From Acetobacterium sp. (GTDB lineage Bacteria > Bacillota > Clostridia > Eubacteriales > Eubacteriaceae), in assembly GCA_022013395.1 (NCBI GenBank), contig JAKLQL010000450.1:1-8218 (forward strand): 8,218 nucleotides of DNA, read 5' to 3'. The notes under the pieces were generated by a model that ran no database searches, was not told where the DNA came from, and was given only the letters and a program-made list of their open reading frames with translations. The translations under genes were made by a program, and so were the position numbers. Below are positions 1 through 6,871 of the stretch, one piece after another; position 1 is the first letter of the stretch; each line of letters opens with the position of its first letter.

Positions 1-1275
1 AAAGATATTCAGCCAGCTGTTGCGGAAAAAGCCGAGATCGCCTGTATTGAACCAGCCGTTTTCATCCAGCCCGGTGGGTGCATTGTTGTCTTTGAATTTA
101 TCTTTTAAATAGTAACCCTTCATCACATTGGTTCCACGGATATGAATTAGGCCCAAATATTCGGGATCCAACACATTTCCATCCAGATCTTTGATGATGA
201 CTTCGTTGCATTCATCCAAAACCCCCACCGACATCCGGCCGATGGTATCCTCATCGGGGTCACAGAAGAACAACTTTTCGCCAATGGCAATGCCACTGCC
301 TAAAAAATGATCCACCTGGAAAGACGATCCATAGGGAGTATAAGCCACCCCCATGGTTGTTTCACTGAGGCCATAGGCCGGTTTTAATGTGTCCTTAATC
401 CAGCCCATGGTCGCCGTCTGTGTCTCAAAAGCGGTTAATGAAAGTTGGTTGACGTCCTCACCGCCGCAAAAACAGATATATACGGTGGACAGATCCACAG
501 CGCGGTTCTGTTTAATGCCGACTTTCAGGAGGTGTTCAATGCCAAAGAGGGCTGCACCGGTGACGGTGGCTGAAAACTGCGACAGCTTTTCCAGCCAGCG
601 GTTGGGGTTTTGCACAAATTGGAGCGGATTCATTAGATACTGGGAAAAGTTATTAACGATGGGAACCAGATGATACCCGACAAAACCAAAGCAATGGGAG
701 AGGGGCAGCCAGCTCAAATAGCGTTCCTGGATGTTTTCCCGGACAATGATACTGCTGGCGATGCCGCCCTCTAACAGGTTTTTGGTGGTGAGGACGGCGC
801 CCTTGGGGTCAGAGGAGGTACCCGAGGTAAACTGGATCATCCCGGGATCGCTATCTGTTACTGTCGCGATGGTTCCAGCCGGTGATGCCAGCAGCGCCCG
901 GTACACCAGCAGGTTGTTTTCGAAAAGTGTAGTAATGCCTTCCAGATCACTGATAATGACCGGCTGATCCAACGTTTCCAGGACGCATTGCAGGTAAGCC
1001 CGGGATTTTTCATCCTGGGCAATGGGCAGGATGGCTGGCACCATCCCGCCTAATATTCCGGCCCAGAAACAGGTGATCTGGGCTTGGATGCTTTTGAGTT
1101 GTAAAACGAGCAAGGCTCCCTTTTTAAGTCCCTGAGACTGGAAGCCGCCGAGGACTTTGATAGCATTTTCGAAAAGTGCGGCGTAGGTCTGGGTTATTTC
1201 CTGACCATCCGCCTCTAAATAGGTGATGGTGACATCACTGGTTTTTAGCTGTATAAATGAATCTTGTATATTCAT
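1..1275 (-). CDS. AMP-dependent acyl ligase/synthetase (FAAL-like), C-terminus beyond window
   Basis: An open frame of 425 codons runs from ATG at 1275 off the left edge. It carries the adenylate-forming (ANL) superfamily motifs: a P-loop-like FTSGTSSDPKG at residues 149-159, the A5 motif AYGLSETT at 300-307, and GWFNTGD at 407-413 with its ATP-ribose-binding Asp. Such enzymes activate a carboxylic acid as acyl-AMP and pass it to a thiol (CoA, phosphopantetheine, or possibly another carrier). The stretch NRWLEKLSQFSATVTG (225-240) and the GTNVMKGYY segment (381-389) resemble fatty-acyl-AMP ligases and acyl-ACP synthetases more than acetyl-CoA synthetase, but the assignment is only moderate. 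The C-terminal subdomain with the A10 lysine is not in the window. GAGGAG lies 6 bases before the ATG and supports this start. It is the last visible gene of the minus-strand cluster, 71 bases after the reductase gene. The substrate is unknown. Confidence 0.88.
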   Translation of the reverse strand, partial: MNIQDSFIQLKTSDVTITYLEADGQEITQTYAALFENAIKVLGGFQSQGLKKGALLVLQLKSIQAQITCFWAGILGGMVPAILPIAQDEKSRAYLQCVLETLDQPVIISDLEGITTLFENNLLVYRALLASPAGTIATVTDSDPGMIQFTSGTSSDPKGAVLTTKNLLEGGIASSIIVRENIQERYLSWLPLSHCFGFVGYHLVPIVNNFSQYLMNPLQFVQNPNRWLEKLSQFSATVTGAALFGIEHLLKVGIKQNRAVDLSTVYICFCGGEDVNQLSLTAFETQTATMGWIKDTLKPAYGLSETTMGVAYTPYGSSFQVDHFLGSGIAIGEKLFFCDPDEDTIGRMSVGVLDECNEVIIKDLDGNVLDPEYLGLIHIRGTNVMKGYYLKDKFKDNNAPTGLDENGWFNTGDLGFFRNSWLNIF

Positions 1276-1346
1276 ACGAGTCTCCTCAAAAATTTTGTCG
1301 GTTTGACTTATCGCATTATGATTTAAATAAAAGTTAAAATCACGAT

Positions 1347-2090
1347 TTATATCATCGTGTAGCCGCCATCAATAGCGATGGTCTGACCGATGATGTAATC
1401 ACTGCCCGATGAACACAGGAAGGAAATAATTCCGAAAAGATCTTCTTCCGTTCCCAGTCGTCCAGCCGGGGTGTTTTTGATATGTTCGGTGAGGGCGTAT
1501 TTGGGGAAATTTGATTTTGCCATGTCGGTTTCAATAACCCCCGGAGCAATGGCATTAACCTGAATGTTCAGTCGGGCAGCTTCCCGGGCCAGAGCTTTAG
1601 TAAAGGCAATGACGCCACCTTTAGCAGCTGAATAATGGGTAAATCCAAGGCCGCCAACGCGACCGGCGATGGAGGCCACATTGATAATCTTGCCGCGTTT
1701 CTGTTTTTCCAAGACCTTGTAAACTGCATGGGTGGCGATAAAGGTGCCGGTTAAATCGATATCGATGACTGCTTTCCAGTCTTCCAGAGTCATCGCACTG
1801 AAGGTTTTAACCGGGAAGATCCCAGCGTTGTTAATCAGTACGTCGATCTTGCCATAGGTTTCCATCGCGATATCAACCATTTTAATGGCATCTGCTTCGG
1901 AAGAAATGTCGCATTGCACAGCAATGCATTTGGTAGGCAGTTTTTCGGCGGCGGCTTTGGCGGTTTCGATGTTCCGGCCGATGATGACGATGTTGGCACC
2001 TTCATTACTAAGATATTCGGCAAACGAATATCCAATTCCCCGGGATGAACCGGTGATAATGATGACCTTATCCTGATGGATACCTGCCAT
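1347..2090 (-). CDS. Short-chain dehydrogenase/reductase, FabG-like (3-oxoacyl reductase family)
   Basis: This 247-residue classical SDR has the normal family length. It shows the Rossmann motif TGSSRGIG (13-20), NNAG (87-90), catalytic Ser140, Tyr153 and Lys157 (YSAAK), and the PGVIETDM segment after strand 6. Arg17 and Arg39 (end of strand 2) favour NADP(H), an inference from family rules. The residue usually contributing the fourth catalytic side chain, Asn in xNLxGxF, is Asp112 here (DIDLTGTF). The start was set at ATG 2090, not the upstream ATG at 2126. Homology begins at MAGIHQDKV, GAGGG lies 8 bases before it, and the longer version would overlap the lipoyl gene by 32 bases. It follows the lipoyl gene by 4 bases, so the two are probably translationally coupled. 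It could reduce a 3-oxoacyl, diketone or similar substrate; the sequence does not say which. Confidence 0.93.
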   Translation of the reverse strand: MAGIHQDKVIIITGSSRGIGYSFAEYLSNEGANIVIIGRNIETAKAAAEKLPTKCIAVQCDISSEADAIKMVDIAMETYGKIDVLINNAGIFPVKTFSAMTLEDWKAVIDIDLTGTFIATHAVYKVLEKQKRGKIINVASIAGRVGGLGFTHYSAAKGGVIAFTKALAREAARLNIQVNAIAPGVIETDMAKSNFPKYALTEHIKNTPAGRLGTEEDLFGIISFLCSSGSDYIIGQTIAIDGGYTMI

Positions 2091-2094
2091 CGTC

Positions 2095-2331
2095 TTAACC
2101 CTCAATCTCGCCGATAATCTGGCCAACTAAAACCCGATCGTCTTCTTGCGCCAGGATTGCGGAAAGAACACCATCGGCGGGTGATTCAATATAGATGGAA
2201 ATTTTATCGGTAGCGGCTTCAGCGATGTTGTCACCTTTTTTTACAGTATCGCCAACAGCGACCAGCCATTGTCTTAAATTAATTTCTTCAGCGCCTTCGG
2301 CAAATTCTGGGATAGCAATTTCGTATTTCAT
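2095..2331 (-). CDS. Free-standing lipoyl-domain protein (mini lipoyl carrier)
   Basis: This 78-residue protein is a single biotinyl/lipoyl attachment domain of the type found at the N-terminus of 2-oxoacid and acetoin dehydrogenase E2 subunits. It opens with YEIAIPEFAEG. It has the GDTVKKGDNIAE strand-turn (27-38), the attachment hairpin ATDK with Lys43 as the predicted modified lysine, then SPADGVL (50-56) and a final GQIIGEIEG. There is no peripheral-subunit-binding domain and no acyltransferase core, so it cannot be a complete E2. It is also too short and too E2-like to be GcvH. The E2-type DK context and the adjacent lipB favour lipoyl over biotinyl. AAGGAG stands 7 bases before the ATG. 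It probably acts as a soluble swinging-arm carrier for acyl groups or electrons, a role inferred from context. Confidence 0.88.
   Translation of the reverse strand: MKYEIAIPEFAEGAEEINLRQWLVAVGDTVKKGDNIAEAATDKISIYIESPADGVLSAILAQEDDRVLVGQIIGEIEG
2099..2103 (-). promoter_or_regulatory. Ribosome binding site that sets the SDR start
   Basis: GAGGG on the minus strand lies inside the last codons of the lipoyl gene, 8 bases before ATG 2090. The upstream in-frame ATG at 2126 would add 12 residues with no counterpart in the SDR fold. This site therefore supports the shorter protein and coupling to the lipoyl gene. Confidence 0.7.
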
Positions 2332-2408
2332 TTTATTTCTCCTTAAATTTGATTTTTATTGATAAGTGCCACAACAATTGTTAAAGTTATTGGGACGTCT
2401 TCGGATCG
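2332..2408 (-). other. Gap between lipB and the lipoyl gene
   Basis: This 77-base AT-rich gap contains a 10-bp perfect palindrome AACAATTGTT (2373-2382) and an AAGGAG ribosome site next to the downstream ATG. I see no convincing terminator. Transcription from the regulator/lipB pair could read through, or a weak promoter could lie here. Confidence 0.4.
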
Positions 2409-3104
2409 TTAATTATCATTAATTTCAGCGATGGTTCTTTTAACAGTTCGGGTTCCAAACATGGCGTCAAAGGCCAGAATAAACTGATCCCGCAGTTCGG
2501 ACAGGGTGACGTGGGGGCATCCACAGGCGGCCATGGAGGTTACACCCTTATCTTCAATACCGCAGGGAATGATGGTGTTAAAATGCTGGAGGTTGGGGTT
2601 GACATCAATGGACATACCATGAAGGGTAACGCCGTGAGACACCGCAATCCCCAGGGCCGATATTTTTTTATCCTCGCCAGTCTCGGGGTCGATAACCCAG
2701 ACGCCACTGCGCCCTTTGATCCGTTTGCCTTTTAAATGGTAGTGATCTAAAAGGTTGATAACGACCTGTTCCAGACATCGTACATACTGGTGAGCGCCTT
2801 TGACATATTGGTCAAAATGCAGAATCGGTGAAACAATCAATTGGCCGTTGCCGTGATAAGAAATATCACCACCCCGGCTGACCGATGTCAGCGTAATGCC
2901 CATCGCTGTCAGTTCTTCGGCAGAATACAAAAGGTTTTTTTGATGGGTTCCCCGACCCAGGGTGATAACCGGATAGTTTTCCTGAAAAAGCAGGGTGTCG
3001 TTTCCAGTGCCAGCCACACATTTCTGGTGGATCTGCTCCTGAATGACAAAGGCGTCTTCATAGGAAATAAGTCCCAGGTCGATCCAGTTGAGGTCTTTTT
3101 TCAT
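2409..3104 (-). CDS. lipB: Octanoyl-[carrier protein]:protein N-octanoyltransferase (LipB)
   Basis: LipB moves an octanoyl group from octanoyl-ACP to the lysine of lipoyl domains, the first step of lipoate assembly before LipA inserts sulfur. The 231-residue product has the normal family length. It carries RGGDISYHGNGQL (77-89) with the conserved His84, KKISALGIAV (146-155) with the predicted catalytic Lys147, and IIPCGIEDKGVTSM (178-191) with the predicted catalytic Cys181. Two positions differ from the common RGGxxTYHGPGQ pattern: Ser82 for Thr and Asn86 for Pro. GGAGG lies 7 bases before ATG 3104, inside the end of the regulator gene, and the two genes are only 2 bases apart, so they are probably coupled. 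The likely client is the 78-residue lipoyl protein encoded just downstream. No lipA is visible, so sulfur insertion would rely on a gene elsewhere. Confidence 0.93.
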   Translation of the reverse strand: MKKDLNWIDLGLISYEDAFVIQEQIHQKCVAGTGNDTLLFQENYPVITLGRGTHQKNLLYSAEELTAMGITLTSVSRGGDISYHGNGQLIVSPILHFDQYVKGAHQYVRCLEQVVINLLDHYHLKGKRIKGRSGVWVIDPETGEDKKISALGIAVSHGVTLHGMSIDVNPNLQHFNTIIPCGIEDKGVTSMAACGCPHVTLSELRDQFILAFDAMFGTRTVKRTIAEINDN

Positions 3105-3106
3105 GC

Positions 3107-5110
3107 CTAATCCTCCAGATGATAGTGTTTCATTTTGCGATAAAGGGTACTTCGGGAAATACCCAGAAATTCGGCCGCTTTTTTACGTTCGGGAAAAAGC
3201 GAAAGCGCTTTTCTTATGGTTGTAAATTCCAGGTCTTTCAAATCCACATTGGGTTTTTCAGCAGTGGAAACAACTGAAATTTTCTGCTGGGGCAGCGGTT
3301 CTTCAATGGGGGTGAGTTCTTCATTTAAATTCGGCAGATAACTGGAGATGAAGTAGTCATCAATCCGATTGGTTTCGGTAAAATTCACCGCCTGCTCAAT
3401 GGCATTTTTAAACTGCCGGACATTCCCCGGCCACTCATACTCTTGCATGGTGGCAATGGTGGAAGGATGCAGTGGTTCAATGTACTTGCCGCAGGACTGG
3501 GTAATTTCCTGAAGAAAAAAATCAGCCAGAATCGGAATATCTTTTTTTCGTTTCCGCAACGGTGGGATGTTAATCTGTAAAACATTCAGGCGATAGTAAA
3601 GATCTTGTCGAAACCTCCCCTTTTTAACTTCTTCGGCAAGATTTTTATTCGTGGCAGCAATGATTCTGACATCAATCAGAATATCCTTGTCCCCGCCAAT
3701 CCGCTGGATATAGCGTTCTTGTAAGACGCGCAGCAGAATGGTTTGGGTATTTAAGGGCATTTCACCGATTTCATCGAGAAAAATGGTGCCGTCTTTGGCC
3801 AATTCAAATTTTCCGATTTTTCCATGCTTGCTGGCTCCGGTAAAGGAACCTTCTTCATATCCAAAAAGCACACTTTCTATGAGGCTTTCGGGAATTCCGG
3901 CACAGTTGATGGCGATAAATGGTTTATCGGATTGATTGGCATTATGAATGGCCTGGGCAAACATTTCCTTACCGGTTCCGCTTTCACCTTCTAATAGAAC
4001 GGTGGCACTGCCTTTGGCAGCGATCTGGGAAAGATGGACAGAGCGCAGCAGATCAGAACTTTCTCCGATGATATCATCAAAGGTAAAACGGGTGCCTTTG
4101 CGTTTGGTCTTTTCAATAACATTAATTTTTCGATCCAGGTCTTTCAGCGTCGCAACCGCACCGGCCACGGTACCATTTTCGTGTAGAATTAATTTGCTGT
4201 TGATCAGACAATTGATTTTTTTACTTTTAGTGATAATATGCTTGTCTTTTTCTTCAAAAAAAGCAGGTGGAACATGGCCATTATGATCGAGAATGGTTTC
4301 ACCATCCATGATTTCCAGAATGTTTTTTCCATAGGATTCAAAGGTGGTGGTTTTTAAAATTTTCGCGCCCTGGGAATTAATACCGATAATTTTACCCTGA
4401 ACATCCACAGCCACCACGCCATCTGAAATGGAATCGATGAGGGTACTCAGATAATGGTTGGTTAAATCAATTTGGCGATTGGATGCGGCAACACAGAATT
4501 GTCGTGAGATCGCTTTCGTAGCGGCGACAACCATGCCCAGTGTATGCGGGTAAGCCAACTCTTTGGGCCCGGCCATGTCCATTACCCCTAAAAGCTTGCC
4601 ATTTTCATCAAGGATCGGGGCTGCCGAGCAGGTCAGATCATGATAACATTCAAAATAATGCTCTGCCCCAATGACCTGAATGGGCTGCAACAGTTCAATT
4701 GCCAGTCCGGTAGCGTTGGTACCGGCCTTATGCTCATTCCAGATACTGCCACGAACCAGATTTTTAGTAAATGCTTCATTCAGAATCGATTGGTCACAGA
4801 TCAGTTCCAGAATCACCCCATTGGGATCGGTGAGTGTCGTTGAAAAGCCAGATTTGTTAACAAACTCCTGTAATTCAATCATAAACGGAATACTTACATC
4901 CAGCAGCAGTTTATTTTGTTCCAGCCGTTTGCTGAAATTTTCTTCACTAACAGAAGGCGCACGATTAACCGCCCAGGGATTCAGCTTGGCTTGTTGACAA
5001 CGCAACCAGGAATCAATGATTGGTTTGCGGAGCTGATTTCCAATGACGTTGGAAATGACAAAATCAGTCCATGTTTTTTTCATGACATCAAAGTCTGCAG
5101 ATAGCTTCAA
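3107..5110 (-). CDS. Sigma-54-dependent transcriptional activator, AcoR-like (GAF-PAS-AAA+-Fis HTH)
   Basis: Numbering is from the TTG start at 5110 (667 residues). The order is an N-terminal helix containing IIDSWLRCQ (31-39), typical of AcoR/DhaR proteins, a GAF sensor (about 60-200, with GTNATGLAIE and a conserved EH), a PAS domain (about 217-325), the AAA+ sigma-54-interaction domain (about 345-575) and a Fis-type HTH (about 630-667, ISRSTLYRKMKHY). The AAA+ part has Walker A GESGTGKE (375-382), the sigma-54 contact loop GSFTGA (421-426, Ala to Ser against GAFTGA) and Walker B TIFLDEIGE (442-450). It should hydrolyse ATP to open sigma-54 promoters when the GAF domain senses a small molecule, unidentified here. 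The start was chosen for AAGGAG 10 bases upstream. A TTG at 5170 and an ATG at 5083 are also in frame but have poorer ribosome sites. Its targets are probably the divergent promoters at 6595-6611 and 6872-6888. Confidence 0.93.
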   Translation of the reverse strand: MKLSADFDVMKKTWTDFVISNVIGNQLRKPIIDSWLRCQQAKLNPWAVNRAPSVSEENFSKRLEQNKLLLDVSIPFMIELQEFVNKSGFSTTLTDPNGVILELICDQSILNEAFTKNLVRGSIWNEHKAGTNATGLAIELLQPIQVIGAEHYFECYHDLTCSAAPILDENGKLLGVMDMAGPKELAYPHTLGMVVAATKAISRQFCVAASNRQIDLTNHYLSTLIDSISDGVVAVDVQGKIIGINSQGAKILKTTTFESYGKNILEIMDGETILDHNGHVPPAFFEEKDKHIITKSKKINCLINSKLILHENGTVAGAVATLKDLDRKINVIEKTKRKGTRFTFDDIIGESSDLLRSVHLSQIAAKGSATVLLEGESGTGKEMFAQAIHNANQSDKPFIAINCAGIPESLIESVLFGYEEGSFTGASKHGKIGKFELAKDGTIFLDEIGEMPLNTQTILLRVLQERYIQRIGGDKDILIDVRIIAATNKNLAEEVKKGRFRQDLYYRLNVLQINIPPLRKRKKDIPILADFFLQEITQSCGKYIEPLHPSTIATMQEYEWPGNVRQFKNAIEQAVNFTETNRIDDYFISSYLPNLNEELTPIEEPLPQQKISVVSTAEKPNVDLKDLEFTTIRKALSLFPERKKAAEFLGISRSTLYRKMKHYHLED

Positions 5111-5120
5111 AGCGTTCACG

Positions 5121-5126
5121 CTCCTT
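5121..5126 (-). promoter_or_regulatory. Ribosome binding site for the activator
   Basis: AAGGAG on the minus strand lies 10 bases before TTG 5110, a slightly long spacing. It is the only good site near the 5' end of this gene. A GTG only one base after it is too close to be used. The site rules out the longest frame (TTG 5170), because it would then lie inside the coding region. Confidence 0.6.
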
Positions 5127-5187
5127 ATTAATATAGAATTGATTTGACGACTGGAGGGTGATTGCCTCAATCAAACAGACAAGAAAG

Positions 5188-5215
5188 GTGTATCAGGGGG
5201 CAACCCCTGATACAC
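5188..5215 (-). terminator. Hairpin terminator after the DUF362 gene
   Basis: A perfect 12-bp inverted repeat (5188-5199 with 5204-5215; GTGTATCAGGGG pairs with its complement) has a 4-base loop. It begins 12 bases after the DUF362 stop codon. On the minus strand it is followed by CTTTCTTGTCTGTTTG, a pyrimidine-rich but imperfect U tract. This fits an intrinsic terminator that separates DUF362 transcription from the activator gene, possibly a leaky one. Confidence 0.75.
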
Positions 5216-5226
5216 AAATGCGTTCT

Positions 5227-6528
5227 CTATTTAGCAGCAGCCAGTTTTTGAAGATCAGCATTAAGTTGAGCAAAAATGTAAACGGGCGCGCAACCTGGGT
5301 AATAGGTTACCGATTTCGCAAGGGCGGCTGCTTCTTTAACCTTGTCTACTGATGGGAAAAGTTCCCAGCAATCACCGCAAATAAAGACGTTTTTACCGGC
5401 ACAGAATTGCGGATCAATATCAGGTACACCGCCTGAGATAACAACGACTTCGCCAGATTTTTCCAGGAATTTATTCATGTCAATCCCGGAGATTGCAAAT
5501 GAGTCCAGGGCGCCACGTACGTTAACAAAACAGCCCGGACAGGTTTGTTGCATGATACAGGTTAAACCGGCGTACATACCGATGGGGTCACCACCAGGTC
5601 GTTTGAAGTGTTTCATGACGGATGCGATGGAGTTACCAACCACATCAATTTTTTCCAAATCGATTTCGCCCTGGCCTTCAGTTCCGGCACAGCGAATAGC
5701 GGGAATTTCCATCGGTTCGAAGCCCATGATTGAACAGGCAACTGAGTCAACGGCGACCGTGTCGGTTCCAGCGACGATCAGGTTCATTTCAATTGGCGTA
5801 CCAGCGTGAGGTCCCTGACCTTCCATTCCGATAACAGAGTCAACAATGGTCAGATCAGCGTGTCGGATGCGATACATGTCAGCCATTTTCTGACCCAATT
5901 CGATACGATGAGCACCTTGCTGTTGATCGTTTGGATGACAGTTGGGGATAATCCCATTCCAGTTTTTAAGACCTAAGGTAACGGTACCGGCTAAATGGAC
6001 TTTCATTTTTGGTAAGTTGATGACCACATCGGCATCCATAAAGGGTTTGAAAACCGTGGCATGTTTAAATAATTTTGCCCCTTCAATGTCCACGGCAACA
6101 ACATCATGTTCGTCAAAATAGATAACTTCATCAGCCCCGCCAAGTTTAGCAGCCTCTTCCATTTTTGAATCTTTAAAAGCTGGTTTGGCCCGGCCGACGT
6201 GCATCCCTAAAGATGGGTTGTCACCAACAACAACTTTTCCGGCTTTGGAGTTTTTCTTAACATAAGAAACAACTGCTTCAATGGTTCGCGGATCAACAAC
6301 AGCAAAACTCTCAGGAGGCGCCTGGAAAGCAAGATTTGGTTTAATTAAGACGGTATCGCCTTCTTTGATAATGGTATCAAGTGAACCAATAGCTAATTCA
6401 ACTGCTTCGGCAACAGCGGCTTCAATTTTCCGAACATCCTCTTCAATACGAACATATTTTCCACCCATGAATGAGGCATTGCCTTCTGGTTGTGCAACCT
6501 TAACAACAGATACTTTTGTTTTACTCAT
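5227..6528 (-). CDS. DUF362 domain protein with cysteine-rich C-terminus
   Basis: This 433-residue cytoplasmic protein has no signal peptide or membrane segment. It shows the DUF362 hallmarks KPNL (63-66), NLPKMKVH (171-178) and LGLKNWNGIIP (185-195), followed by a conserved MEGQGPHAGTP region (235-245) and DTVAVDSVAC (256-265). Many relatives end in a ferredoxin domain. This one instead has spaced cysteines: Cys324, Cys330, Cys333 (CX5CX2C), Cys376, Cys384 and Cys387 (CGDC), and Cys413 (YPGC). A metal or Fe-S centre is plausible but not proven. The biochemical function of the family is generally unassigned, and I do not name one. AAGGAG precedes ATG 6528 by 6 bases. The gene has its own sigma-54-type promoter upstream and a hairpin downstream, so it is probably monocistronic and inducible. 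Its divergent partner is an Isf-like flavoprotein. Confidence 0.9.
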   Translation of the reverse strand: MSKTKVSVVKVAQPEGNASFMGGKYVRIEEDVRKIEAAVAEAVELAIGSLDTIIKEGDTVLIKPNLAFQAPPESFAVVDPRTIEAVVSYVKKNSKAGKVVVGDNPSLGMHVGRAKPAFKDSKMEEAAKLGGADEVIYFDEHDVVAVDIEGAKLFKHATVFKPFMDADVVINLPKMKVHLAGTVTLGLKNWNGIIPNCHPNDQQQGAHRIELGQKMADMYRIRHADLTIVDSVIGMEGQGPHAGTPIEMNLIVAGTDTVAVDSVACSIMGFEPMEIPAIRCAGTEGQGEIDLEKIDVVGNSIASVMKHFKRPGGDPIGMYAGLTCIMQQTCPGCFVNVRGALDSFAISGIDMNKFLEKSGEVVVISGGVPDIDPQFCAGKNVFICGDCWELFPSVDKVKEAAALAKSVTYYPGCAPVYIFAQLNADLQKLAAAK

Positions 6529-6594
6529 GATAATCTCCTTTTGGTATAGTCACCATATATTTATCCATAAGCATGGACGTGTAGTTATAATACC

Positions 6595-6611
6595 CGCAAT
6601 TATCATGCCAA
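6595..6611 (-). promoter_or_regulatory. Sigma-54 (-24/-12) promoter for the DUF362 gene
   Basis: The minus strand reads TTGGCATGATAATTGCG, against the consensus TGGCAC-N5-TTGCA. The invariant GG (6609-6608) and GC (6597-6596) are separated by exactly 10 bases. A start near 6584 would give a leader of about 56 bases before ATG 6528. A sigma-54 activator gene lies immediately downstream of DUF362. Confidence 0.85.
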
Positions 6612-6637
6612 AACAAGGTGGCCTTAAAAAACCAAAA

Positions 6638-6652
6638 ACCAAGATTCTTGGT
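6638..6652. repeat. 15-bp palindrome between enhancer and promoter
   Basis: ACCAAGATTCTTGGT has two perfect 7-bp arms around one central base. It lies about 29 bp upstream of the -24 element of the DUF362 promoter. It could be an operator for a second regulator. On the minus strand T-runs follow it, so a hairpin with terminator-like character is the alternative. The function is unknown. Confidence 0.45.
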
Positions 6653-6662
6653 ACAAGCGAAG

Positions 6663-6686
6663 TGTGTCATGTATCAAAATGGGACA
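6663..6686 (+). promoter_or_regulatory. Upstream activator element, copy 1
   Basis: This 24-bp element starts TGTGTCATG and ends TGGGACA. It contains an internal dyad TGTATC-N5-GGGACA (6670-6686) of the TGTnnC-N5-GnnACA kind. It matches copy 2 on the opposite strand at 18 of 24 positions. Its centre is about 90 bp upstream of the predicted DUF362 start and about 225 bp upstream of the flavoprotein start, distances usual for sigma-54 enhancer sites. Confidence 0.65.
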
Positions 6687-6692
6687 TGTTAA

Positions 6693-6716
6693 TGTATCAT
6701 TATAACACGTGACACA
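6693..6716 (-). promoter_or_regulatory. Upstream activator element, copy 2 (inverted)
   Basis: Read on the minus strand it begins TGTGTCACG and ends TGATACA, matching copy 1 at 18 of 24 positions. Six bases separate the copies, giving a 54-bp inverted structure (6663-6716) that could bind an activator oligomer. The outer arms are the best conserved (11 of 13 over 6662-6674 and 6705-6717). The AcoR-like protein encoded at 3107-5110 is the likely ligand, by inference. Confidence 0.65.
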
Positions 6717-6871
6717 CAATTTAAGCCTTAATCTAAGAAACTTTGCTAAACTATGATTATTGAATTATAAGGTGTTCGATCAAGATAATTTTTGTTATAA
6801 TTCTAGAATATGAGGTACAATATAAGATGATAAGGAAACCTTGTCATCAATTGCGCCCTTGTATCAGGAAT

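Noticed and set aside
389..967. Two plus-strand open frames (389-673 and 731-967)
   Set aside because: They lie antisense inside the acyl ligase gene, whose minus-strand frame has clear motifs, and they resemble no known protein.
2366..2371. TGGCAC on the minus strand upstream of the lipoyl gene, resembling a sigma-54 -24 element
   Set aside because: There is no GC at the required 10-base spacing, so no -12 element.
5111..5170. Extended N-terminus of the activator from TTG 5170
   Set aside because: It has no good ribosome site, and the AAGGAG at 5121-5126 would fall within it; the added 20 residues do not look like part of the domain.
5188..5215. TGTATCA in the hairpin stem matching the TGTATCA seen in the enhancer elements (also at 6860-6866)
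   Set aside because: A 7-base match is easily due to chance, and the hairpin is fully explained as a terminator.
6796..6801. TATAAT on the plus strand as a housekeeping -10 box for the flavoprotein gene
   Set aside because: There is no acceptable -35 at 16-18 bases, the region is AT-rich, and a much better sigma-54 promoter lies nearer the gene.
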